Source of the DNA: Sistotremastrum niveocremeum HHB9708
Lineage: Eukaryota > Basidiomycota > Agaricomycetes > Sistotremastrales > Sistotremastraceae
Direction of reading: 5' to 3'
Length of the DNA: 64,000 nucleotides
Assembly (NCBI GenBank): GCA_001630475.1
Contig: KV419419.1
Location: 126,601 to 190,600, forward strand
Shown here: positions 11,400 to 22,029 of the stretch, one piece after another
How positions within the stretch are numbered: position 1 is the first letter of the stretch
How the letters are laid out: every line of letters starts with the position of its first letter
The notes under the pieces: model-generated
Told to the model about the DNA's origin: nothing
The model's database searches: none
What the model saw: only the letters and a program-made list of their open reading frames with translations
Translations under genes and position numbers: made by a program

Positions 11400-13388
11400 A
11401 TGGGAAAGCCACCGTCGTATGAGCATGACGTCCAAACGCTCTGGAGGCCCGACATATTGGAGACGATCAAGGAGGCAGTGGATGGGCTGAGTGATGAACT
11501 TAGAGAGCTCAGCTTAAAAATACACGGTGCGAAGCAATACCCAGCTGTGTCTCGTTCGGGCCACTGATCGGTAGGCATATACTTGCCGAACAGACCACCC
11601 CGAGATCATGTTCCAGGAGAAGTCAGTCTGTTCACCATCTTCAGAAACAGAATATTCAACTCGACCGCAGATTCGCCCACGATACTCTGACAGCTTTCAT
11701 GGAAAAGCATGGCTTTGAAGTAACCCGTCACTACCTTGGCTTGGAGACAGCTTGGCGGGCATCGTTCACGCATTCCAAGGGTTATGGTCGCGTTATTGGC
11801 GTCAACTCGGAGATGGATGGTAAGCTTTCCTTGGCCTACAACTTGAAGATTCTTTAGACAGCTCATTCATCGGTCCACCGCAGCTCTTCCCGGGATCGGA
11901 CATGCATGCGGCCATAATCTTATTGCTGTCGCGGGAGTAGGAACGGCAATTGCTATCAAAGTCGCGCTTAAGAAATACAACATACCAGGGACAGTCGTAC
12001 TACTTGGGACTCCAGGTAACGCCCACCCCCATGAACGCAACCTGAGCTGACGGTCCTTCCATGCAGCTGAGGAAGGAGGTAATGGGAAAGGAATACTGAT
12101 TGAAAAGGGAGGTTATGACGATATGCATGCCTGCATCATGTGCGTACACTCACTTTCCGTATCATGCTACGTGTTGACGCAGCCTGAGGATAGGTGCCAC
12201 CCTTCCGTTGGACCCAAGAATTCCACCGTTCTCGGTACCACATTAGCAATGACGTCAATCAACGTCGAATATTCTGGCCATACGTCAGTTTTCACAGAAT
12301 CCGACGTTTCCTGTATTGATGTCCGTATTCAGTGCGCATGCTGCTGCCGCTCCTTGGGAAGGGCGTAATGCTCTGGATGCCGCTTTCCTCGCTTATTCTA
12401 GCGTGTCGATGCTTAGACAGCAGATCAAACCTACACATCGTGTACATGGTGTAGTTTATGGAGATAATTGGGCGGCAAACAGTGAGTTACTACCGTAGCG
12501 TCTTCTGGATTGTCTTTGACACGCCATCCAGTCATACCCGACAAGTCCCGCATGAGGTATGAACAGTCAAGGGGAAGGTTGCGATGGTGATAATGACCGC
12601 GTGATCAAGGTGGTACATTCGCGCACCTACATGGAAAGAAGTCGAAGAGCTACGTGGAAGGGTCCTCAAATGCTTCGAGTAAGTCGTATCCCGCATACAC
12701 ACTACTCTTTCTCATCAGTATTGCGTTGCAGAGCTGCCGCTAAAGCAAGTGCTTGCGAAGTGACCCTCGAACTGGGCGATATCCATTATGAATTACGGCA
12801 AAATCCCATCCTAGGTCAGTTCCGGTTATTTCAACGTAATTTCGATGTTCATATGAGAAAACAGGGGAGAATTATGTCACCGCTGCCGGAGAAGGCTTGA
12901 GCATGGAAATCGGTACGGTTGGGGAACCGCGAGCATCAACAGACTTCGTTCGTACTCGTTCCGTTCAACATGCCGGATAGCCCTAATCAGTATACCTTGT
13001 TCAGGGTAACGTAACCTATTGTGAGTACCTTCTTTGACAATCCTGGATTGGGTGGATCTCCTCATATCGTTTGTTACCGCAGTCATTCCGGCACTACACC
13101 CTGGTTATGGTACGTTGACGCTGCATCGAGTGTTCCTTTCGCTAATGCGTGCCCAGGTATTCCGACTGTACCGGATGGCGGAAATCATACGCCGGCATTT
13201 ACAAAAGCGGCTGCTTCGGTCGAAGCACATAAAGTGACTATGTCGGTCACTAAGGCGTTGGCGCATACTGGTGTTCGTGTGTTGGATGACGACGAATTCT
13301 ACAAAGAGGTATGTAATACTCCGTCTACTCCGTTACGGGATACTGAGGATGGGTATAGGTCAAGGATAGCTTTACTGCCAGTCAATGA
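11400..13388 (+). CDS. M20 family peptidase, PM20D2/ACY1L2-like amidohydrolase
   Basis: Fifteen exons reconstruct to 410 aa with every phase consistent: 11400-11526, 11594-11621, 11671-11819, 11884-12015, 12067-12139, 12194-12283, 12333-12481, 12532-12556, 12610-12678, 12732-12814, 12865-12947, 13005-13020, 13083-13109, 13157-13308 and 13359-13388. Metal-site motifs of M20D enzymes are present: NSEMDALPGIGHACGHN (Asp and His ligands), GTPAEEGGNGK (catalytic and ligand Glu), MCHPSVGP, and the dimerisation-domain signature SGHTAHAAAAPWEG. The C-terminal PALHPGYGIPT segment carries the last His ligand, followed by DGGNHTPAFT. Relatives hydrolyse small amides or dipeptides; PM20D2 acts on beta-alanyl-lysine-type dipeptides. 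The exact substrate here is unknown, and cytosolic action is likely because no signal peptide is visible. Confidence 0.88.
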
Positions 13389-13733
13389 ATTGCCAGGCAG
13401 CGGTTGCGTGACTTCTGCTAGCTGAACGATGGAGTTGAATGCTTCGTTCTCTCATACATTTCCAATGAGCGCCGGTGCAGAACAACTCAATTCGTCTTGC
13501 TCCGAGAAGCCTGGTGATGCACGCTGAGGCGACAGCTACGATCAAACCACACGCATGCTTGCTGCTAGTCTGTGGCTCGATAAGCCGACTGCGAACGCAG
13601 CCATACCGAAGAACAGGTTGTTGAAGATTCAGTAAAAATCTAGTATTCTTGGCGAGTCGAGTAGCACAAATCCATGATAGTATTGGCCGAATGTATAAAG
13701 AAAGGGACTATCGGCCCTGCTCTACTGCGGAGC
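13389..13733. other. Intergenic region between convergent genes
   Basis: It should hold the 3' UTRs of the M20 peptidase (plus) and epsilon-COP (minus). No other feature is seen. Confidence 0.5.
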
Positions 13734-14812
13734 CTAGGCGAGTGCAGGAACGGTGAACTGACTTAAAGCGCTGTCAAACGCGTCGCTCTTGCTTTTCAAA
13801 TCGAGAACGAGGGGATGGCCGGGATATTCTGCTTGCAAGCGTCTAGAAGGCGACAAGTCAGGCAATGAATAAAAGAGTCGATGCATAACTCACTCGAACA
13901 GAGCGTCGGACTCAGACTGCTTCCCTTTCGTGAGACCAGCTGCAACAACAGCCGCGGCTAAGGTCTCGGCATTCGCATCCACTTTCAGAGCTTCCTCGAA
14001 GTCCGAGTTTGCTTCGATCAGTTCGCCGCGAAGAAGGTATGTTACACCGCGTGAAGTGAGTAAATGAGAGGATGACAGGGAAGGGTTGAGCATCTGTTCA
14101 GCGAAGAAAGATTGAGGGTTTGAATAAGAATCTCTGCCGCTGACCAGGCCGAGAGTAGCTTCGATTTGTTGGAGGAGAAGGTCATCTTCAGCCCAGTGTT
14201 TTGCGCGTTCGAATTCTTTTTTGGCAAGATCGACTCGATTGATTGATAGGTATATCTGGACAATGAGGGAAGTTCTGTAGGGATCAATAAGACAGATCTT
14301 GGTTAGCTATGTTGGAGAGGTCGATGAAATAAGGATAGGAACGTACGCCTCGAGATTTTCATGCGGTGTACCAGCACCCAATGTTTCCAAAGCCTCTTCA
14401 ATCTCCCCTTCCTGCACGAATGCTGTAGCCGCGAGTACTTTAACGACTTGCTGCTCGCTCTCCTCAGCGTCCTCCACCTCAACACACAGGTCTCGCAGCT
14501 GTTCAAGATGCGTTTCATTCTCGTCCCCTTTCGTGTAGCCAGCTAAGGCTCGAACGGCTTTCAAGGACAACGAGGCATCTTCAGCTGGTAAGATCGACAA
14601 GGCTTTGTCTGCTTCGCCCAGAGATATTAATGCGCGAGCATGGTATTGGAGGATCGAGTTGTAGTCCTCTGATGACGGGCTCGGTAGCGGGGCACCAGCC
14701 AAGGATTTGTACGCGCCTATGATACGTCAATGGCTTCCTTCCCTTGAGAACAATGTGAATGAGTACCGAGCACGAATTGCTGCTTAACGTGATAGAGGTC
14801 GCCAGAGTCCAT
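13734..14812 (-). CDS. SEC28: Coatomer subunit epsilon (epsilon-COP)
   Basis: Four exons, 14812-14767, 14716-14347, 14274-13894 and 13842-13734, give exactly 301 aa, the usual length of epsilon-COP. The protein begins MDSGDLYHVKQQFVLGAYK, the characteristic N-terminal helix of this subunit, and continues as an all-helical TPR-like repeat protein (for example ILQYHARALISLGEADKALSIL, VVKVLAATAFVQEGEIEEALETL, LLTSRGVTYLLRGELIEANSDFEEAL). The C-terminus ERLQAEYPGHPLVLDLKSK matches the conserved 'YP.HP.V.DL..K' end of the family. Role: stabilises alpha-COP in the B-subcomplex of the COPI coat and so supports retrograde Golgi-to-ER transport. It is encoded 115 bp downstream of the DHODH gene on the same strand. 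Confidence 0.92.
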
Positions 14813-14927
14813 GATGCTTTCGTGGAAGACGTTACGTAATCAGATTACATTGCCGTCAAGTAGTACAAAGTCTCGTAAGTGAGCTTTACGAACACATGAG
14901 TAGCGATCGATATAGCTGTACAGCATA

Positions 14928-16709
14928 CTAATGTTCAAGTCGCTTTTCAAAGTCTTCCAAGAGTCCTCTCAAATGCTCTGCTTCTTTGAGAACGCTCTCC
15001 ACCGTCAACTCTCCCAGGTCCTTGCCCAAGTCTGTGGTCCGAGTACTATTTTGCTTTGGGAAGCCTTTCGCTGAAAGTTTCCTCACCGCTTCAGACGAAA
15101 CCTCCGACCACGTCTTTCCCTCCCTCTGAAGTTCCTCCGAAAGTTCATCTTTTATTCGACGAGCCGTTCCAGCGCCTCCGTAACCGAACGACGTATAGAT
15201 CTATGAGCTACTCTTAGCTAAATTGAATAGTAAGAGATGACACTCATACCTGAACGAAGCTTGCGCCAGATTTGGCATATTCCAAGGCATCAGCGCCGCT
15301 ACTGATACCTCCACACCCAATGAGCAGTATTGATTCCGGTAATAACGAGCGAAGCTTCTGCAATGCCTTTAACGACAGCGGGAAAAGTGGTGGACCCGAG
15401 AGTCCGCCTATCTCGCTCCGGTTGTCAGAGATCAGCCCAGCAGGTCGTTGAATAGTTGTATTGGACACGATGACGCCGTCGATTGGCGGCGCAGTGCCAA
15501 TGGCTGAAGCTATATCTTCCAATTCGTGCTCGGTCAGGTCGGGAGCTAGTTTGATGAGCAAGCGTGGTTTGCGCCCTGGCAGCTTATTTCTTTCCGAGAC
15601 AGCAGAAGTGATCAGTTGTTCGATCTTCTTTTCCGATTGCAAACTCCTAGGAAACACGCATGAGAATATAGCAGCAGCGCAGGGTCGGTATAGCAAACCT
15701 TAGACCAGGTGTATTGGGGGAGCTCACGTTGATGACTACGGCGTCGGCCAAAGGACCAAATGTACGGATGCCGTCAAGGAAATCTTCGATGGAGTCAGCA
15801 GGCGACGCCTTGTTCTTGCCCAAATTCACGGCAAGCAGTTGACCCTTCCTCAAGCTTGCGTGATCCTTTTGAATGTCGAATGATGGGTGATAGTAGTATA
15901 CGTAGTCCCTGATACGTTTCTGAAGTCGGTCGAGGACCGTTTGAGAGCCGTCGGAGGGGAATCCGTATCGATTAATTAGGGCTTGGTCGGCTGGGAGATG
16001 GAAGACGCGGGGACGAGGATTTCCAGGCTAGCAAGAGGCCTTATGTCAGAAAAAGTATTGAGAGAATGATGAGAGGATATTACGCACCTGTGGTTTTGGC
16101 GTGACACTGCCTATCTCAACCCATGAGAATCCAAGGTCGAATAATCCTGCACGCCGATTGTCTCAGCTAGTCATGAAATAGGAGAGGTTACATACCATCA
16201 ATTGCTTCGCCATTTTTGTCAAAACCGGCAGCAAGACCAATAGGGTTGCTGATAACATGATCCCAGAGCTAAATCGCACCTCCGAATTCATGTTTCGTCC
16301 TTAAGGGTGAGAGGCAGAGGGTGCTAACCTTGACAGCCAGTCGCTCGTCATCCTCCCCAACATCTTTAGGTGCAATCCCACTACTCAATACTTTGACGGC
16401 GACTCTTCCAAAAATAACAGTATCAGAGAGCGTGCTTTATGCTCAAGGCGTGTCTCACTTGTGCGAGTCCTCCGAGTCCAGCAAGTTCCGCAGGAGAGGG
16501 GTCAGGACATACGAATGCAGCGCAGAACGTGCATCGAGGTAGTAAGGAATGAGGATAGCGCCAGTTCCGAGGATGAGGACGGCAGTGGTGGCACGCCTGA
16601 GTGGTCTTGCAGGTTTAGCAGCTCTTCCTAAAAGTGTGCGCTGGGGCTGGGTCCTGCTGGAATTTCTGGCCGCCGTTTTCAGGCCATGATTGAAGCCTAG
16701 CATAGACAT
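14928..16709 (-). CDS. Dihydroorotate dehydrogenase, class 2, mitochondrial
   Basis: Seven exons (16709-16459, 16404-16329, 16268-16196, 16146-16088, 16027-15699, 15646-15250, 15200-14928) give 485 aa. A basic N-terminus followed by a membrane segment ([20 protein letters not shown]) marks a mitochondrial inner-membrane class 2 enzyme using ubiquinone. FMN and substrate motifs are complete: [57 protein letters not shown] with the catalytic serine, [16 protein letters not shown], and [20 protein letters not shown] followed by YTSFGYGG. It catalyses oxidation of dihydroorotate to orotate, the fourth step of pyrimidine synthesis. The ATG at 16709 lies just before the basic presequence. It is 277 bp downstream of the PIF1 gene on the same strand. 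The S. cerevisiae cytosolic class 1 gene is URA1, so I leave the symbol blank. Confidence 0.93.
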
Positions 16710-16986
16710 GTTCGGCTGGCTATGAGATTCTGACTGTCGCTGACATTCACGTTGTAACGCGTAGGGACACGCTTGGTCGCCTGGCGCAAGTTCTGGCTCC
16801 AGCCGAACAAGCGCCTGGGACCGTTTGCTCAACTGGAAATACTTCGACATGGCCTTCATAACGGCAATCTGGGTTACATAAGGAAATAAACTATGGATGG
16901 AAATCGGCAGTGAATGATGGATCAGAAATGCGACGAGAATGAAATGATTTGCGAAAGCGAATTTCCTTTGAAATTTTGCAATAATA

Positions 16987-19081
16987 TCATGATTCGGTGA
17001 AGCACTCAAGACTTTGCGTCCATTCGGCCACTTTAGGATGCGCCATAACCTACGCCATTCGTTAAGCATTCGGGAACGTGGAGACGGGCTTGAAAAACTG
17101 ACCTTATCACTGCGGAAGTTCAGAACTTGAAGACCCGCCAGAGATGTCGCTCGTGATAGTGCGACGTATGCTTGACCTAGAAGGCGTGTTAGGCGAATAA
17201 CGCGGTCCAGGCTGCCGAACCTCACCTTTCTCAAACACTCGGCCTAGATCAACCTTTACTCTGGGGATGGTCTGTCCTTGACTCTTATGGATCGACATGG
17301 CCCATGCCAAAATCAGGGGGAGCTTGGAAAATGAATCAGCTATTGTGGACGAACGAAGGGAGCGTTGCTTACCTGTGATCGACTCGCTTGAACTTCTCCG
17401 TTTGGTAGCTCTACCTTGAAGGATTCGTAATTCATTATAACTTCGCGTTTCTTCCCGTTCGCAAGTACGAATCTGACAACAGGGAACAGCTTTGCAGGCC
17501 CCTTTGAGCTCCTTGGTTTCTTCTGATTCTCCTTGTCCTTCTCCAAAGTTTCGCCTCCGTTAGCCTTGTAAGTTGCTGGATCGTCGAAGCTGATGACGGT
17601 TCCAATGGTGCCGTTGACTAGCATATCGTCGGTATTCTTGATCAACATGACTTGGGCATTGATTTTGAGCTGAAGCGTGGTAGGTGCCATGAAGTTACTG
17701 AGAAGTTTTTCCCGTTGCTGGGCATCCGTGACACTACCACCATCAGTCGCAGTGTACATGTGCGTCTCCCCTTGCAACGCCTTATTGCGGCCAAGATTAG
17801 CACGATCGACATCCTCTCTCCGAGAGAACCTAGAGGTAATATTCAGTCGAGATTAGGGCGCCTGATTCACTCGAGCAGTACACACAGTTCAGTGGGCTCC
17901 ACGCCGTCGTTATACGAGATCGGTCTCGACAACGACTCAAATTTGGTGATGGTTCGCTGAGACAGCTTGCCGAAACGCATCTCGTTGAGCATATCAACGA
18001 ACTCTGAGCATATAATGTCAAGTTGTGTCATAACGGTGGCAAGGAATCAGATTACCTTGATCTTTTTGTCTGAAGACTTTCGTCAGATTGAAAGTCTTCG
18101 GAATACATTCTTTCCATGTTTCCGCTTCAAATGCGAACTTTGCTCCAGTTTTGCTTACAGGGGGGAGTTGGAAGAAGTCGCCAGTCAGAATCAGCTGGTC
18201 ATGATTCAGAGAAGTTCAGAATGATATCGCTTCCACAAGACTCACCTGTATGCCGCCGAACGGTCTCTGTGATTTCCGTAGGAGACGAGCGATTTTCTCT
18301 AGTTTATCGAAAAGTTCGCCGTCGACCATGGATACTGTATGCTATCAGTGAAAGCCAAAAATCCGAGAGCGAGAGACATACCTTCATCGATGATCAACAC
18401 CTTCGTCCTCAGCCACCTGCCCGTTGCTTTCTTATTCTTCCTGATCTTATTCGCAAGCTGTTCTGCAGTCTCTACTCCGATTCCGATTCCGCCAAATGAA
18501 TGCAGGGTAACGCCACCGATATTACAAGCAGCGATCCCGGTACTCGCAGTGATAGCGACCGCATCGAGAGCTGTGGTGAATTTTTGCTTGAGAGCTCGAA
18601 TGATTTCTCGTAATAAGACTGATTTTCCAGTTCCAGCGCTACCGGTGTAGAAGATGTTGCTTCCGTGAGTTACGAGCTTCAAAATATGTTTCTGTTCTTG
18701 ACTGAGAAAGACCTTTGCAGTGCCACGCTGAGAAACCGGAGCTCCCATCGAAGTAGCGGGTTTATCGTCGACAGGATCGTCATCTTTGCCATCCAGCGAT
18801 AGAGTATTCCAGGGCATGAGACGTTTCTTAGCGGGTGGCTCGATGTTATCGGCTCCATCTGAAGATCGTTTCTTGCTAGAGCTTGTGAAGAGGGGTCCGG
18901 CGCCTTGTGGTTGAGACAAGCCAGCTTGGATAGCTCTCATGCGCTGCTCTTTCGCTGTGAGAGTGGGAGTGGGAGCTGGGGCTGGTTGAGTTTGGGAGGT
19001 GGGTGGCCATGAATATAGTTCAGTGTCGGTACTGGATGAAGACCAGTCGCGAGTCAGGGCTCGAAGACCGGATTGGGACAT
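16987..19081 (-). CDS. PIF1: PIF1-family ATP-dependent 5'-3' DNA helicase
   Basis: Multi-exon gene, roughly 600 aa or more, from ATG 19081 to TGA at 16987. The first 120 residues are low-complexity and Ser/Pro/Thr-rich, with a basic KKRSSDG and PAKKR patch that could be a nuclear signal. The helicase core follows: [13 protein letters not shown] (Q-motif-like), Walker A GSAGTGKS at residues 147-154, [13 protein letters not shown] (motif Ia), KVLIIDE (Walker B), then downstream exons with QLPPV-type motif [25 protein letters not shown] (motif V) and [17 protein letters not shown] (motif VI with the Pif1 signature). The last exon is short (SDK, then [10 protein letters not shown]). Pif1 unwinds G-quadruplexes, removes telomerase and acts on mitochondrial DNA. 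Which compartment applies cannot be read from sequence. Middle exon limits (17.7-18.35 kb) are the least certain. Confidence 0.9.
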
Positions 19082-19758
19082 TTCGACAGGGCTGCGATTC
19101 CGGGGGGTCTTCGTGATGACATGCGTGTTAGAGGTAGCGGAATCATGGCATGAAATATTTGCTCACAGATGATGAAAGATAGCTGTCCGGATAGTGTGAA
19201 GGTCTGTCTGTGCGTTCGGTGGCTTATGGGCGATCTAGCAAAATACTGTAAAAAGGTATTAATTTTGAATGCACAGTGATGATTGAGTCAGAGTCAATAT
19301 ACATGGGCGCCGTGATTATTTCCAGAGCGTAGCCACTGTCAGAGGTGGGGGAAAGAGAGCAAGGGAAAGCGGTTGGCGACTCAAGTTCAGTCGCTATGCG
19401 TGACCGGCAGGAAAAGGACGAGCCGTGACGGAGTGTGACAGGTCGCGCCCTCTTGGTGTCACGTGAGAATTCGGCAAGCGCCGTCGGCTATCCCGGAGCA
19501 AATTTTTGTCGCCGGTACCTTCTCCCTCTGGCACACGTATTTTGGCTGTGGACCATGTTGAAGACTGATCTCAACAACGACGCTAAATCTGACAAAGCAT
19601 TCGGCTTCTGTTTATATTCTACTACATCAGATTCACGATTATCGGCACATCTCGCGGCGTGATTCATATGAGGTCATGCGATAACAACAAATTCATTCAG
19701 ATGTTGAGGTATCCAGTATTGGTACATTCGTTGGTTAAAATTCTGCTCGACAGTGCAA
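19082..19758. other. Intergenic region
   Basis: 5' flank of the PIF1 gene and 3' flank of the DUF3759 gene. Short open frames are present but nothing is recognisable. Confidence 0.45.
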
Positions 19759-20270
19759 CTAGTAGCCGCCGCCTCCACCCTGCCACTGATCCTGAGTGAA
19801 GTTCTGTTGGATCTGCTCGGAAGCTTGACGCTTGGCTTTCTCCTATAGCAAGACGTCAGTCAGCTTGATCGACGGAATCTGAACGACATCGACTGACCTT
19901 GTCGATCCAATCAAGACCCCTGGTCTCGACTTCTCTGTCAACGAATGCACCAGCGAGGCCGGATGCGATCTCGACAGCCTCGGGATGGCTATAGACAAAG
20001 CACATCGTCAACACATCTTGCAGTCGATCTTATGAAACTATGCTTTCGCACCTTCCGGGATTGCCGTTGTTGGCAACATGGTTCTCGTACGCCTTGGAGG
20101 CCTCGTATGCAGCGGCTCCTGCGATGAGCTCGTGGCTCCATGAAGCCTGGTTGCCACCGTCCTGAACCTAGAGGGAGAGAGTCAACGATGATGGATGGTG
20201 CGGAATGACGATGGGCACAGACCTGCTGGTAGGACTGAGCCTGATCAGAATCGTCTCCGAACCAACCCAT
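19759..20270 (-). CDS. Small DUF3759 (CipC-like) protein
   Basis: Four small exons, 20270-20223, 20167-20052, 19988-19898 and 19842-19759, give 112 aa. The sequence starts MGWFGDDSDQAQSYQQ, then has SWSHELIAGAAAYEASKAYE (the 'AAAYEA.KAYE' block of DUF3759), HPEAVEIASGLAGAFVDREVETRGLDW, and ends in a QWQGGGGGY tail. The family includes CipC, a fungal protein first noted as concanamycin-induced. It is often abundant under stress or during growth on plant material, but its biochemical role is unknown. No signal peptide or membrane segment is visible. The short Gly-rich C-terminus is typical of basidiomycete members. Confidence 0.85.
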
Positions 20271-22029
20271 TGTAAGTTATGATATGTAGATGAGGGTGAA
20301 GTGTTTTGTTAGATGAGGGGAATGAGGAGACGATGGCGAAAGCAGGTCATCTTATATAGACAATCGAGGGGGGGGGACCTGATCGCGCGTGATAGTGCAT
20401 CATCTATTTCGAGCGCATTCTTTCGAGGCCCAAAGCTGAGTTGGAATTGTGATCTGTTGAGGTCAGAGACGAATTCGGCGACGTCATTGCGGTGCTATGG
20501 TGCTTTGGAGACGAGCCGCAGTCATTGTTTCATTGTTTGCTGGATACCAATAAAGGCCTCGCTCTTCGCTCCAATAATTATTGCCATGGAGCATCGACAA
20601 TAGCCGTATGCTCACAATGATGAAAGTGAAGTGAAGTATGGTGGAGACGAGGAACCCGCTTCGGCTGGATAATACACTGTTCCTCTGCCGAAACTTTCTG
20701 TACAGCTTACAGCCGAATAGCAGCATAGCCTATGACAGCGTCAATCAGGCATATGGAGAGATCGGCCAGCTGCAGCTCCAGATTTTCGTGTTGTCGATCA
20801 GGAGCGGAAGTGGGGATGAGGCGGTCCGATCTTGTCTTCACAGATTACAATCGCGAACCGAAAGATAATCTCCCGCGAACGGTAGCGAGTTGTCAGCACC
20901 AGACTAAACGAGGAGAACCCTCGAAACCGAGAACACAAGATGTCGTATGCTGTGGCTTATTTGACGCATTTGTCGTCCATTGAACGCTCAGAGCCAAGAT
21001 TTGGGGATGAGAATGGCGACCTAATTGTAGCAAACTCATGATCCGAGATAATCTGCTAATCGAGATAGCGAAGTCAAGCAGGCGGTGAAAGAGGACGGCG
21101 CCGGTCGTCCAGGCCAGGAGTAGAACACCCCTTTGTTCCTATCATAATTGTCAGACTGAATGGATTTGAAATACGAAGACGCTTTCTGATAGACGCAGCA
21201 TCAATATCCAAATCGGATAAAGACTGGGTTTTGTTCTCTGAATTCAGTAGGTTCATAGAAAGGACGAGCACCGCAGACGTTCAGATGGACGTCTGAGAGC
21301 AGTAATTCAGCGCCAAGCCAACACACACGAGCAACACTGCAACGACCTCGATCACAATATTCCAGATGCAGGATGATGATCACCCAGTCCAGTCATTCAA
21401 AACCTTGATCAAGTGTTCGAGAAAGGCGACAAGCCATTGCACGGCAATTTCAATGATATAGCGAGGTCATATGAAGCTAGGATTTATTCACTTGATCGAA
21501 ATCTCAAGAGTACGATACCAAAATCGGAAGAGATGTCTGACAACTTCAGCTATGTTATACTTCCTTAACACGAAGACAACAAAAACATATCAATCGCCCT
21601 TCCCGTAGAGTGATTAAGTCTACGAGAGTGGTTTGCTTTTGGCCCTTCACCAGAACCGATAGCAGGGTGGATGCGTTAGCACTGCTCGGGCAGAAAGAGG
21701 CCAGAAATATAACTCAGAGTAGGAAAGGTTCACGCAAATGAACAGAAGCAACGTATGGGAGACACGCAAGGGAGAAAAGAAAAATAAATGAATTTGGGAA
21801 TCGCTGGACGTCACGATGATGGATGTTCAGGAAGAAAAAGTTTGCAGTCACATGTGACCTATATAGAAAATCGCATCCGAAAGCCGATTGTCGGTTCCGA
21901 ACCCGAAGCAAGTTCGCGCTGCACGACTCAGATTCATGAACAAGACACCAGGTCCGTATTGTCACAGCGGCTGTCGTGATCTTCATCGTGAATGGTCTAA
22001 CATATTTCTAGATTAATCTGATAACGCGA
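20271..22029. other. Intergenic region, about 1.76 kb
   Basis: It lies between the divergent DUF3759 and TEL1 genes and should contain both promoters. A G-rich run (10 G) sits near 20370. Other open frames here are short and unsupported. Confidence 0.45.
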
